From the NCBI GenBank assembly GCA_944320235.1, contig CALUGQ010000017.1:1-38861 (forward strand): a DNA stretch of 38,861 nucleotides. The letters are read 5' to 3'. The notes under the pieces are model-generated. The model was not told the DNA's origin and ran no database searches. It saw only the letters and a list, made by a program, of their open reading frames with translations. The stretch is from an uncultured Prevotella sp. (lineage in GTDB: Bacteria > Bacteroidota > Bacteroidia > Bacteroidales > Bacteroidaceae). The position numbers were made by a program, and so were the translations under genes. Shown piece by piece: positions 24,950-33,045 of the stretch (its first letter is position 1; each line of letters starts with the position of its first letter).

Positions 24950-24980
24950 TTGTGTGATTGGGTAAAAACGCCTAAATTTG
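24950..24980 (+). promoter_or_regulatory. Promoter of frr
   Basis: TTG (24950-24952), a 20-base spacer and TAAATTTG (24973-24980), 32 bases before the frr start. Confidence 0.6.
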
Positions 24981-25012
24981 TAACTCAGAACAATATTCAC
25001 AACACAATATTT

Positions 25013-25573
25013 ATGATAGACGTAAAAGCAACATTGAGTTCCGCCGAGGAGAAGATGGAGATGGCTGCCATGTACCTTGAAGAGCAGCTGTCGCGCGTCC
25101 GCGCAGGCCGCGCCAACGTGGCCATACTCGACGGGATAAGGGTCGACTCCTACGGCTCGATGGTTCCGCTGAACCAGGTGGCCAACGTTTCCACTCCCGA
25201 TGCGCGCACCATCGCCATCCGCCCGTGGGACAAGAAGCAGATAAAAGCCATAGAGAAAGCCATCATGGACTCAGACGTGGGCATAACACCTGAGAACAAC
25301 GGCGAGATAATACGCCTGGGCATACCCCAACCCACCGAGGAGCGCCGCCGCGAACTGGCCAAGCAGTGCAACAAGATGGGCGAAGGCACGAAGGTGCAGA
25401 TACGCAATGTGCGCGCCGACGTGAAGGACAAGCTCAAGAAAGCCATCAAGGACGGACTGTCGGAAGACAACGAGAAGGATGCCGAGGCCGAGCTTCAGAA
25501 GATACATGACCGCCTTATCAAGCGCGTCGACGACCTGCTCGCCGCCAAGGACAAGGAGATAATGACCGTATGA
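25013..25573 (+). CDS. frr: Ribosome recycling factor
   Basis: RRF splits the ribosome after termination together with elongation factor G. The 186-residue protein starts MIDVKATLSSAEEKMEMAAM and has the family signatures LSRVRAGRANVAILDGI, NQVANVSTPDARTIAIRPWD, IRLGIPQPTEERRRELAK and VRADVKDKLKKAIK, giving a full two-domain protein of normal length. The start at 25013 is chosen because the upstream extension (to 24842) crosses the promoter. It is followed by rsgA on the same strand after a 305-base gap filled with repeats, so the two ribosome-related genes may be cotranscribed. Confidence 0.96.
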   Translation: MIDVKATLSSAEEKMEMAAMYLEEQLSRVRAGRANVAILDGIRVDSYGSMVPLNQVANVSTPDARTIAIRPWDKKQIKAIEKAIMDSDVGITPENNGEIIRLGIPQPTEERRRELAKQCNKMGEGTKVQIRNVRADVKDKLKKAIKDGLSEDNEKDAEAELQKIHDRLIKRVDDLLAAKDKEIMTV

Positions 25574-25743
25574 ACGAAAGGTAAAAAGGCAAAAAAGTAT
25601 AGAGGCAAAGCCGCGCATGAGCCTGCTCGCAGGCGGTCGGTGCAGCTTTGCCTTATGCTTTGGTCCGTAGCCCGCCGCTCAATGCTGGCCGAAGAGCCGC
25701 GCCTTTGCGGTGCGGCCACGCCAAGCCGGGCTTGTCGGGCAAC

Positions 25744-25842
25744 GCGCAGCCCTTGGTTACAGTTTAGCGCGCCTGGCGTCGGGCCTTGCGCAGGCCTTGG
25801 TTACAGTTTAGCGCGCCTGGCGTCGAACATCGCGCAGCCCTT
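25744..25842. repeat. 44-bp tandem repeat between frr and rsgA
   Basis: A 38-base motif beginning GCGCAGCCCTTGGTTACAG starts at 25744, again almost identical at 25788, and a third time in part (GCGCAGCCCTT) at 25832: a constant 44-base step, twice 22. The rest of the 25574-25878 gap is GC-rich with no gene. Confidence 0.8.
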
Positions 25843-25843
25843 T

Positions 25844-25873
25844 ACTTTTTTACCTTTTTACCTTTTTACCTTT
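25844..25873. repeat. 8-bp TTTTTACC array just before the rsgA start
   Basis: ACC or ACT recurs at 25844, 25852, 25860 and 25868, an exact 8-base period of TTTTTACC ending five bases before the rsgA ATG. A matching array lies at 35436-35466. Confidence 0.8.
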
Positions 25874-25878
25874 AAATT

Positions 25879-26811
25879 ATGCGTGGTTTAGTAGTAAAGA
25901 ACACCGGGAGCTGGTATACCGTAAAGACCGACGACGGACGCCTTGTGAACAGCAAGGTGAAGGGCAACTTCCGCCTGCGCGGCATACGCAGCACCAACCC
26001 CGTGGCCGTGGGCGACCGCGTCGAGATTGCAGAGAACGCTGAAGGCACGGCCTTCATCACCGAGATACAGGACCGCACGAACTATATCATACGCAAGTCG
26101 CCCAACCTCTCCAAGCAGAGCCACATCATCGCCGCCAACGTAGACCAGGCATTGCTCGTCGTCACGGTCAATTATCCGCAGACGTCAACCACGTTCATCG
26201 ACCGCTTCCTTGCCTCGGCCGAGGCATACCGCGTGCCTGTGGTACTGCTGTTCAACAAGGCCGACCTGCTCACTGCCGACGAACGCCATTACCAAGACAT
26301 GATGATGGAGCTTTACCGCACCGTGGGCTATGACTGCCGCGCAATCTCCGCCGAGACGGGCGCCGGCGTGGCAGAGCTTGAGGGGCTGCTCGCCGGAAAG
26401 GTGTCCGTGCTCAGCGGCAACAGCGGCGTGGGCAAGTCGACGCTCATCAACCGCATACTGCCCGGCGCAAACCTGCGCACAGCCGAGATAAGCGACGCCC
26501 ACAACCAAGGCACGCACACCACCACGTTCAGCGAGATGCTCCTCTTGCCATCGGGGGGCTACCTCATCGACACACCGGGAATAAAGGGGTTTGGCACCTT
26601 CGACATCGAGCCTGCGGAGCTTACCGGCTATTTCAAGGACATATTCCGCTTTGCCAAGGACTGCCGCTTCAGCAACTGCACCCATACGCACGAGCCGGGC
26701 TGCGCCGTGCTCCGCGCCGTCGAGGAGCACTACATAGCCCGGAGCCGCTACCAGTCTTACCTCAGCATGCTTGAGGACAAGGACGAAAGCAAATACCGCG
26801 AAGCCTTCTGA
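25879..26811 (+). CDS. rsgA: Ribosome small-subunit maturation GTPase RsgA
   Basis: RsgA is a circularly permuted GTPase that helps mature the 30S subunit. The 310-residue protein has an N-terminal OB-fold (about 1-70), then the permuted G motifs: FNKADL (G4, about 122-127), [14 protein letters not shown] (G1, about 181-194), TTTFSEM (G2 region) and DTPGIKGFG (G3). A zinc-binding tail follows with C-x4-C-x-H-x5-C in [14 protein letters not shown]. It has the usual length. The ATG at 25879 is supported by the conserved N-terminus [16 protein letters not shown]. The leader consists of TTTTTACC repeats instead of a Shine-Dalgarno sequence. Confidence 0.96.
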   Translation: MRGLVVKNTGSWYTVKTDDGRLVNSKVKGNFRLRGIRSTNPVAVGDRVEIAENAEGTAFITEIQDRTNYIIRKSPNLSKQSHIIAANVDQALLVVTVNYPQTSTTFIDRFLASAEAYRVPVVLLFNKADLLTADERHYQDMMMELYRTVGYDCRAISAETGAGVAELEGLLAGKVSVLSGNSGVGKSTLINRILPGANLRTAEISDAHNQGTHTTTFSEMLLLPSGGYLIDTPGIKGFGTFDIEPAELTGYFKDIFRFAKDCRFSNCTHTHEPGCAVLRAVEEHYIARSRYQSYLSMLEDKDESKYREAF

Positions 26812-26830
26812 GCCTCGCGGTATTTGCTTT
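26786..26830. terminator. Bidirectional terminator overlapping the rsgA stop
   Basis: AAAGCAAATACCGCGA (26786-26801) and TCGCGGTATTTGCTTT (26815-26830) are perfectly complementary over 16 bases around a 13-base loop. The last rsgA codons form the left arm. The A/T-rich ends allow termination of both rsgA and the converging SPFH gene. Confidence 0.85.
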
Positions 26831-26840
26831 ATGGCACATT

Positions 26841-27803
26841 TCAATGCCCCGTGGCGCCGGCGTTCATCACCGGTTGCGCAGGCTCGTCGGAGCAGAGCAC
26901 CACCATGAGGTTGCCCACCAGGGCGGCCCGCTTGTCGCCGTCAAGCTCGACTACCTGCTCTTCCGACAGCTTGTCGAGGGCCATCTTCACCATCGAGACG
27001 GCTCCCTCCACAATCTTCTCGCGGGCCGATATGATGGCCTCGGCCTGCTGGCGGCGCAGCATCACGGCCGCAATCTCGGGGGCGTAGGCCAGGTAGTTGA
27101 TGCGCGCCTCCACTATCTCTATGCCCGCCATGCTCAGCCTTTCGTTGAGCTTGGCTTCAAGTTGCAGGTTTATTTCGTCGCCGTCGTCGCGCAGGGTCAG
27201 CGCGCTGTTGTCGTGGCCGTTGTCGTCGTAGGCGTAAAGGCCGGCCACCTGGCGCAGCGCGGCGTCGCTCTGTATCCTCACGAAGTTCTCGAAAGCGCTC
27301 ATCACCCCGGCCACGGCGGCTGCCCCTATGGCGGTTGCTCCGCCGCCCTGGGCCACGGTCTGCGCATCGATTTCAAACATGGCCTTGTACGTGTCGCGCA
27401 GTTTCCACACGAGCATCAGCCCTATCATCACGGGGTTGCCCGCCTTGTCGTTAACCTTTATCGGCTCGATGTCGAGGTTGCGGGCGCGCATCGACAGTCT
27501 CTTCTTTGTCATGAAGGGGTTCACCCAGTAGTATCCCGTGTTGTTGAACGTGCCTTTGTAGCGTCCGAAGAATATCAGCACCACTGCCTCGTTAGGCTCA
27601 ATCCGCATCAGCCCGATGAAGTTCACGCCGGCTGCGATGAGCATCAAGAAACCCGCTGCGGCTGCTGTGTAGCCCCCGGCGCTCTCGTGCGGGATTGAAA
27701 GAATGATGGCTATGATGCCGCAGACGATGAGCAGCAGGTTCACGAAGAGCATCACGAAGCCGTTGACGGCCGTGCCGTTGAATCTTACTTCCTTTGTTTC
27801 CAT
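26841..27803 (-). CDS. SPFH-domain (stomatin/prohibitin/flotillin-like) membrane protein
   Basis: The 320-residue protein has two adjacent N-terminal membrane segments (about 13-32 and 40-60), then an SPFH domain beginning RIEPNEAVVLIFFGRYKGTF. That is followed by NTGYYWVNPF, NDKAGNPVMIGLMLVWKL and a helical region with LNERLSMAGIEIVEARINYL and MLRRQQAEAIISAREKIVEG. SPFH proteins form large rings on membranes and organise or protect membrane complexes; the specific role here is unknown. I place the start at METKEV (27803) because a TATCTTTG element (27841-27848) would leave only a few leader bases for the ATG at 27827. It converges on rsgA. Confidence 0.85.
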   Translation of the reverse strand: METKEVRFNGTAVNGFVMLFVNLLLIVCGIIAIILSIPHESAGGYTAAAAGFLMLIAAGVNFIGLMRIEPNEAVVLIFFGRYKGTFNNTGYYWVNPFMTKKRLSMRARNLDIEPIKVNDKAGNPVMIGLMLVWKLRDTYKAMFEIDAQTVAQGGGATAIGAAAVAGVMSAFENFVRIQSDAALRQVAGLYAYDDNGHDNSALTLRDDGDEINLQLEAKLNERLSMAGIEIVEARINYLAYAPEIAAVMLRRQQAEAIISAREKIVEGAVSMVKMALDKLSEEQVVELDGDKRAALVGNLMVVLCSDEPAQPVMNAGATGH

Positions 27804-27840
27804 GATTGAAAAATTACGGGTTGACATTATATCTGTATCA

Positions 27841-27848
27841 CAAAGATA
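27841..27848 (-). promoter_or_regulatory. -7 element of the SPFH gene
   Basis: TATCTTTG on the minus strand, 37 bases before the chosen start. No good -33 element is visible. Confidence 0.4.
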
Positions 27849-27897
27849 GCAGGAACTGGCCGTACCTCGATGCCGGGCTGCGCTTTTTTAAGCATTG

Positions 27898-29268
27898 TTA
27901 ACGCCAGCCGGCCTTGCGCCACCGCCTGGTGGCCATGAATACGGCTATCGAGGCGGTGGTCAGGGCCTCCGATGCTGCCAGTGCAAGCCATATGCCTGCG
28001 TCGCCCATGATGCCCGGCAGCACGAGGAATGCCGGCGCAAGGTATATGACACCCCGCAGGAGCGCGAAGGCCATGGCGGGCTTTACGCGCTCCACGCTCT
28101 GGAAGTAGCCTATGCAGGTGAGGTTGACCACGTAGAAGACAAAGGCCACTGCGAAGAGCGGCAGCCCCGCCACAGACAGGCGGGCGGCCTCGGTGTCAAG
28201 GCTGATGAACAGGCCCGTGAGCAGCCTGGGGAACAGTATGAACACGACGGTGACAAGCAGCCCGCATCCCACGGCGGTCATTATGGCCACGCGCAGCGTC
28301 TGCCTGACGCGCTGCCACAGGCCCAGGCCGAAGTTGTAGCTTATTATCGGCTGGGCCGACTGCGCCGTGGCGTTGCCCACCATGAAGATGAACGGCGTGT
28401 AGTAGCAGGCTATGCCGAAGGCTCCCACGCCGTCGTCGCCCATGTGGCTCATGAAAACGTAGTTGCCCACGAACGTGAGCACGGCCAGCGTCAGCTCGCC
28501 TACTAGCCCCGGCGACCCTATGCGGCACTGGTAGCCCACGTTGCGCAGCGAGTAGAGCAGGCTGCGGCGGCTCCACTTGGGGCGCAGCAGCCGCAGTGTG
28601 CGCGCCCCGAAGAGCAGGTAGCCCATGGCCATCAGCCCGCCAAGGGCCAGGCTTATGGCCGTGGCGAAGGCCGCCCCCATGATGCCCCAGCCCAGGGGGA
28701 AGATGAATATGACGTCGAGCACGGCGTTGGCCACGGCCGTGACGAGGCTGCAGGCCATGGCATACTTGGGCGAGCCGTCGAGGCGGATGACGAACAGCGC
28801 TATGGCTTCCCACGCCTGGAACACCAGGGCAGGGGTGAACCACAGTGTGTAGTCGACCACGAGGGGCAGCAAGCGTTCCGACGATCCGAGCGCCATGGCC
28901 GTCTCGCGGGGAAAGGCCATGATGGCAATCGTGGGCAGCAGGGTGGCCAGTGTGGCCAGGGCCATGGCCTGGGTAACGTTGAGCCGGGCTGCCTTCACCT
29001 TGCCCCGGGCAAGGTGGATGGAGGCCACCACCGAGCAGCCAGCGCCGATCATGAGGCCGAGGCCGGTGGCTATGGTGAACACCGGCACGTAGATGTTGAT
29101 GGCGGCTATGCCGTCGCTGCCAACGCCGTGGCCTACGCAGATGCCGTCGATGGCCGTCACGGCCGACATGCCCAGCATGCCCAGCAGCGTGGGGATGAAG
29201 TAACGGCGGAACAGTTTGAACACGTTGACCTTGCTGAGGTCGATGGAGTCTTTCTCAAGTTTTTCCAT
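27898..29268 (-). CDS. MATE-family multidrug/Na+ efflux transporter
   Basis: This 456-residue inner-membrane protein has about twelve hydrophobic segments in two similar halves, typical of the MATE superfamily. The N-terminal half has LGMLGMSAVTAIDGICVGHG and GLGLMIGAGCSVVASIHLAR; the second half has FGIACYYTPFIFMVGNATAQ and SAQPIISYNFGLG, the usual QPIxxYNxG signature. MepA-like members export cationic drugs and dyes using an ion gradient; the substrate here is not predictable. It has a strong promoter about 130 bases upstream and a long structured leader, which suggests control by attenuation. It is followed by the SPFH promoter region, 50 bases away. Confidence 0.9.
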   Translation of the reverse strand: MEKLEKDSIDLSKVNVFKLFRRYFIPTLLGMLGMSAVTAIDGICVGHGVGSDGIAAINIYVPVFTIATGLGLMIGAGCSVVASIHLARGKVKAARLNVTQAMALATLATLLPTIAIMAFPRETAMALGSSERLLPLVVDYTLWFTPALVFQAWEAIALFVIRLDGSPKYAMACSLVTAVANAVLDVIFIFPLGWGIMGAAFATAISLALGGLMAMGYLLFGARTLRLLRPKWSRRSLLYSLRNVGYQCRIGSPGLVGELTLAVLTFVGNYVFMSHMGDDGVGAFGIACYYTPFIFMVGNATAQSAQPIISYNFGLGLWQRVRQTLRVAIMTAVGCGLLVTVVFILFPRLLTGLFISLDTEAARLSVAGLPLFAVAFVFYVVNLTCIGYFQSVERVKPAMAFALLRGVIYLAPAFLVLPGIMGDAGIWLALAASEALTTASIAVFMATRRWRKAGWR

Positions 29269-29292
29269 ATTTCATTCTTCTTGTTACTGCCA

Positions 29293-29355
29293 GGGCCGAA
29301 AAAGCCGGATAAGCTGATTGGTTTTACCCAGTCATCTTATCCGGCTTTCAGGCCC
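29293..29355 (-). promoter_or_regulatory. Attenuator-like hairpin in the MATE leader
   Basis: On the minus-strand transcript AAAGCCGGATAAG pairs perfectly with CTTATCCGGCTTT (29336-29348 with 29301-29313). The stem continues inward (TGACTGG with CCAATCA) and outward (GGGCC with GGCCC, 29351-29355 with 29293-29297). Five T (29303-29299) follow the main arm, as in an intrinsic terminator, between promoter and gene. Confidence 0.65.
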
Positions 29356-29397
29356 TCCGATGAGGATTACAAAACGCTTTTGTCCGTAATTGAGTTG

Positions 29398-29429
29398 CAA
29401 AGGTAGGGCTATTATGGCGAGTTGCCAAA
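29398..29429 (-). promoter_or_regulatory. Promoter of the MATE exporter gene
   Basis: On the minus strand TTTG (29426-29429), a 20-base spacer and TACCTTTG (29398-29405). It is near-ideal and leaves a leader of about 120 bases. Confidence 0.65.
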
Positions 29430-29584
29430 TCTTTTTGCTTGTTTTAACACCGGCTGCGCGTTTTTTTTTGTCAGGTGGCGGCTCGTGTACGGCTTGCGGG
29501 CAGGCCCGCCGCTGACGGGCCACGATGGTAATGTATCTTTACATGGCGCTCCCGGCAGGCCCGCCTGTGGCGTCACATCACACG

Positions 29585-29672
29585 AAACAGCCCGTATTGC
29601 ATGGTGGAACGGCCTGTTTCGTGGCCCCGTGCGGCCTGTTTGGGAGCGCAAGGCGGCCGGTTGCGCAACCTG
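29585..29672. repeat. 22-bp tandem array E (four units)
   Basis: Units start at 29585, 29607, 29629 and 29651: AAACAGCCCGTATTGCAT, GAACGGCCTGTTTCGTGG, GTGCGGCCTGTTTGGGAG and AGGCGGCCGGTTGCGCAA. It lies in the divergent gap between the MATE gene and mnmA (29269-29824). Confidence 0.8.
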
Positions 29673-29808
29673 TTGCCACTCAGCTGGTTGCGCCGGGCGG
29701 CGCGCATGGCGAAAAGATTTTACGCCCGCTGCGCCCGCCGGTGCCTGTTCCCTGCTTGCGGCGGCGATGATTTCTTGGCGGCAGTTCCGCCGTTTCGCGG
29801 AAATGTTG

Positions 29809-29816
29809 TAACTTTG
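29809..29816 (+). promoter_or_regulatory. -7 element directly before mnmA
   Basis: TAACTTTG ends only eight bases before the mnmA ATG (29825), so the transcript should start within a few bases of the start codon. No TTG lies at the normal -33 distance. Confidence 0.5.
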
Positions 29817-29824
29817 CGGCAGAT

Positions 29825-30901
29825 ATGGAAACAAACTTAAGCGACAAGAAGATAGCCGTGCTGCTCTCCGGCGGCGTTGACAGCGCGGTGGTGGTGCATG
29901 AGCTGGCCTGCCGCGGGCTTCGCCCCGACTGCTTCTACATAAAGATAGGGCCGGAGGAGGAGGCCGAGTGGGACTGCTCCTCGGAGGAAGACATGGAGAT
30001 GGCCACAGCCGTGGCCGCCCGCTACGGCTGCCGCCTGGAGGTGGTGGACTGCCACCGGGAGTACTGGAGCCAGGTGACGCGCTACACCATGGACAAGGTG
30101 CGGGCCGGGCTTACGCCCAACCCCGACGTGATGTGCAACAGGCTGATAAAGTTTGGCGCGTTCGACGAGAAGCGCGGCCACGACTACGACCTCATAGCCA
30201 CCGGCCACTACGCGCAGACGGAGATTGCAGGCGGGCAGAAGTGGCTCACCACAAGCCCCGACCCCGTGAAGGACCAGACCGACTTCCTCGCACAGATATA
30301 CGACTGGCAGCTGCGCAAGGCCCTCTTCCCCATAGGTCACTACATGAAGGACGAGGTGCGCCGCATAGCCGAGCGCGAGCACCTCGTGAACGCCCGCCGC
30401 AAGGACTCGCAGGGCATCTGCTTCCTAGGCAAGGTCAACTACAACGACTACCTGCGCCGCTACCTCGGCGAGCAGCCGGGCGACGTGGTGGACATCGACA
30501 CCGGGCGCAGGATAGGGCAGCACCGCGGACTGTGGTTCCACACCATAGGCCAGCGCCACGGGCTGGGCTTCGGCGGCGGCCCGTGGTATGCCGTGAAGAA
30601 GGACGTGGCCGCCAACGTGCTCTACGTGAGCCACGGATTCGACCCGGCGGCAGCCTACAAGCGCGACTTCCCCATGCACGATTTCCACTTCCTCACCGCC
30701 AAGGAACTGCCCGCAAGCGTGACGTTCAAGATTCGCCACACGCCGGAGTTCCACAAGGCTGCCCTCGAGCAGACCGCCCCAGGATGCTACACCGTACACG
30801 CCGAGGAGATGATACAGGGCGTTGCGCCGGGGCAGTTCTGCGTCATCTATGACGCCGACCACCACCGCTGCTACGGCTCGGGCGAGATAGCGTGGGCATA
30901 A
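29825..30901 (+). CDS. mnmA: tRNA-specific 2-thiouridylase
   Basis: MnmA adds sulfur to C2 of the wobble uridine in tRNAs for Lys, Glu and Gln. The 358-residue protein has the PP-loop ATP site LLSGGVDSA (13-21), the first catalytic Cys104 in NPDVMCNRLIKFG, the GHYA motif (about 127-130) and the second Cys199 in DSQGICFLG, followed by the GQHRGLWFHTIGQRHGLG segment and a beta-barrel C-terminal domain. Both cysteines needed for persulfide chemistry are present. The start at 29825 is fixed by the conserved PP-loop just after it. Bacteroidetes often have two mnmA-like genes, so this may be one of a pair. Confidence 0.94.
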   Translation: METNLSDKKIAVLLSGGVDSAVVVHELACRGLRPDCFYIKIGPEEEAEWDCSSEEDMEMATAVAARYGCRLEVVDCHREYWSQVTRYTMDKVRAGLTPNPDVMCNRLIKFGAFDEKRGHDYDLIATGHYAQTEIAGGQKWLTTSPDPVKDQTDFLAQIYDWQLRKALFPIGHYMKDEVRRIAEREHLVNARRKDSQGICFLGKVNYNDYLRRYLGEQPGDVVDIDTGRRIGQHRGLWFHTIGQRHGLGFGGGPWYAVKKDVAANVLYVSHGFDPAAAYKRDFPMHDFHFLTAKELPASVTFKIRHTPEFHKAALEQTAPGCYTVHAEEMIQGVAPGQFCVIYDADHHRCYGSGEIAWA

Positions 30902-31015
30902 GATGAAAGGAGAAAGGAGTGCAGACGGATGCTTTCCTTCACGGGAAAGGAGTGCGGATGATGCCCTTTTGGCATATTCTATTAATTCTTAACGTTTAAT
31001 TCTTAATTCAAAAAA

Positions 31016-31333
31016 ATGCTTTTAAGTACTACGGCAGTGATAGAAGGCCGCCCCGTGATGGAGTACCTCGGGGTGGTTACGGGAGAGACGATAATAGGCG
31101 CTAATTTCGTGAAGGACTTCTTTGCGAGCATACGCGACATCGTAGGCGGGCGTTCCGGCAGCTATGAGAAAGTGCTCCGCGAGGCCAAGGACACGGCCAT
31201 GCGCGAGATGGAGGAGCGGGCGGCCCGCATTGGGGCGAACGCCGTGATAGGCATCGACATCGACTATGAGACAATGGGGCAGAACGGCTCCATGATAATG
31301 GTGACGTGCAGCGGCACGGCAGTAAGGCTCTGA
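31016..31333 (+). CDS. YbjQ-family (UPF0145) heavy-metal-binding-like protein
   Basis: The 105-residue protein has the family pattern: [20 protein letters not shown] at the N-terminus, an acidic helix [20 protein letters not shown], then [18 protein letters not shown] and a final strand [13 protein letters not shown]. Small YbjQ-type proteins form pentamer-like assemblies in known structures; the cellular role is unknown. It follows mnmA by 114 bases of AT-rich spacer with TTAATTCTTAA-type repeats. It probably has its own promoter, although no clear TAnnTTTG is visible. The length is normal. Confidence 0.88.
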   Translation: MLLSTTAVIEGRPVMEYLGVVTGETIIGANFVKDFFASIRDIVGGRSGSYEKVLREAKDTAMREMEERAARIGANAVIGIDIDYETMGQNGSMIMVTCSGTAVRL

Positions 31334-31410
31334 CAGGCGGGCCTGTGGCGGAAATGGCAAGCGGGCGTCGGCGTTGGCGGTTGCGCAGGCACACCGCCTT
31401 GCGGAATTTT

Positions 31411-32415
31411 TCAGCGGGGCCATTGACTGTAGTCGATGGCCCTGTTGCCGTCTGTGGCTTGGCTTGGGGTGACAGTCGGCACCGGGGCATTGCGCCCTCC
31501 GGCGCGGTCTGCCACTTGCTTTATGATGCAGGCGGCGAGCAGCAGCGAGGCGCAGACGAGCACTGCCGCCACGGCGCGTTGCCACGGGCGCGGCTGCGGC
31601 TTGGCGAACAGGCTTGACAGCGGCAAGGGGCGGCTGGCCGGGTCGCGGCGTGTACACTGGGCTGCCATGCGGGCGAGCTTGCCGTCGCCGCAGGCTTCGG
31701 CCATGTCGCGCATCACCATGCCGAGCGAGTAGGCATCGGCGCGTGCGTCGGTCTGCGCCCCGGGGATGAAAAGCTCGGGCGCTATGTAGCCCGACGTGCC
31801 GGCGGGGAGCTTCAGCACGCCGAACGAGTCGCTGTCGGCGAGGCTGAAGTCTATCAGCTTTGCGTCCTGCCCGTGGTGCGTCACCATGATGTTCTGGGGC
31901 TTCAGGTCGCGGTGTACGGTCTGCCTGCCGTGCATATAGTCGAGCGCGGCGGCCAGTTGGCGGGCCACTTTCCAGGCAAGTGCGGGCGTGAGCGTGCCGT
32001 TGTCGATGACATCTTTGAGCGTGTCGCCGTCAATGTATTCCATCACGATGGTGCTGCCCAGCCCGTCAACCTGTTCCATGCCGATGGTGCGGCAGATGTT
32101 GGGATGGTCGAGCAGCAGCCCTATCTCGAACTCCTTGGCCAGGGCCTGCCGGTAGACGGGCGTGTAGAGGAAGTCGGGCTTGAGGCATTTCAGCATGTAC
32201 AGTTTGCCGTAGCGCGTGGCGGTGAGCAGCCGAGTGTGGCCCGAGGCCGACACGTAGCGTTCGCGTATGTTGGCAAACGTGTTGACGATGGGCTGCTGGC
32301 TGCCCGGCGCCATCTCGCCGTTTATGTCCTCTGTGTAGCCCGACGACAGGTCTGCCCGTCCTTTTCCGCTTGGTTCCCGGTGTTGGTGCTCCATTCCGTC
32401 GCCTTTGTCTGTCAT
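31411..32415 (-). CDS. Membrane-anchored Ser/Thr protein kinase (Hanks type) with a DFS motif
   Basis: The 334-residue protein has a kinase domain at about 45-270: the ATP-site Lys76 in YMLKCLK, the catalytic loop HRDLKPQN (168-175), LIDFSLAD in place of the usual DFG (D189, S191) and TSGYIAPEL. Then comes one membrane span (about 281-298, VAAVLVCASLLLAACII) and a short tail of about 35 residues on the outer side. The glycine-rich loop is poorly formed (SASGHTRLLTATRYG). Key Lys, Asp and Asn are kept, so activity is plausible. The start at 32415 overlaps the preceding stop as ATGA, indicating translational coupling with the DNA-binding-like protein. The remaining frame up to 32526 is that gene in another frame. 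Confidence 0.85.
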   Translation of the reverse strand: MTDKGDGMEHQHREPSGKGRADLSSGYTEDINGEMAPGSQQPIVNTFANIRERYVSASGHTRLLTATRYGKLYMLKCLKPDFLYTPVYRQALAKEFEIGLLLDHPNICRTIGMEQVDGLGSTIVMEYIDGDTLKDVIDNGTLTPALAWKVARQLAAALDYMHGRQTVHRDLKPQNIMVTHHGQDAKLIDFSLADSDSFGVLKLPAGTSGYIAPELFIPGAQTDARADAYSLGMVMRDMAEACGDGKLARMAAQCTRRDPASRPLPLSSLFAKPQPRPWQRAVAAVLVCASLLLAACIIKQVADRAGGRNAPVPTVTPSQATDGNRAIDYSQWPR

Positions 32416-32975
32416 TTTACTTTGATTATCGTCAGCCCGCCGTTGCGCCCTGCCACGAAGGGCGCTGTACGCCCGCCGTTGCGCTCTATGTACGGCAGGT
32501 AGAGCGGCTGGCCCTTGATGAAGCATCCGGTCACGAAGCGGTCGCCCTCCTGCATCTTGCTGTTCTGGGAGCGGGTCACTTCATACAGGCTGTTGCCGAG
32601 GTAGCGCAGGGTGACGAGCCTGTTGGGTGACCATCCTATTTCTATCGTGCAGCCGTCGGCTATGTCGCCGCTCGACAGTTGTTCGGCAGCGAAGAACGAC
32701 GAGTTGTAGCGCGTGTTGGTCTTCAGGTCTTTCACGAAATCACTGTAGTTCTTGTGGCCGAGGCACTTGGCCAGGCGGTCGAGCGTGTCGGTGCGCGGCT
32801 TGTGGCTGTCGCTGACGTAGCCCCACAGCCGCTTCAGGGTTGATGGCGATACGCACTGGTTGGTCTTCTTCTGCACGAACAGGGAGAATCCGTCGAAGTC
32901 GGTTGTCGAGGTCAGAGCCTTGTTGTACTTTTCTTCGAGAAGTATTTTCAGCTCTTCAATTTCGGGTGTGGTCAT
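32412..32975 (-). CDS. DNA-binding-like protein coupled to the kinase
   Basis: The 187-residue protein starts MTTPEIEELKILLEEKYNKA. Residues about 27-85 (FSLFVQKKTNQCVSPSTLKR, then WGYVSDSHKPRTDTLDRLAK, then CLGHKNYSDF) resemble a repressor-like helix-turn-helix unit that is common in Bacteroides and Prevotella. The C-terminal half (FFAAEQLSSGDIADGCTIEI to GGLTIIKVK) looks like an all-beta domain of unknown role. The start at 32975 is chosen because the frame further upstream crosses an intergenic palindrome. It shares an ATGA overlap with the kinase, so the two are made together; it might be the kinase's substrate. That is an inference. Confidence 0.7.
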   Translation of the reverse strand: MTTPEIEELKILLEEKYNKALTSTTDFDGFSLFVQKKTNQCVSPSTLKRLWGYVSDSHKPRTDTLDRLAKCLGHKNYSDFVKDLKTNTRYNSSFFAAEQLSSGDIADGCTIEIGWSPNRLVTLRYLGNSLYEVTRSQNSKMQEGDRFVTGCFIKGQPLYLPYIERNGGRTAPFVAGRNGGLTIIKVK

Positions 32976-33045
32976 GTTATGATAGTTTTTATGTGCCTTC
33001 ACCTTCTCCCGCAGTGGGTGAGGGGCGGCGTTTTGTTTTTTACTT

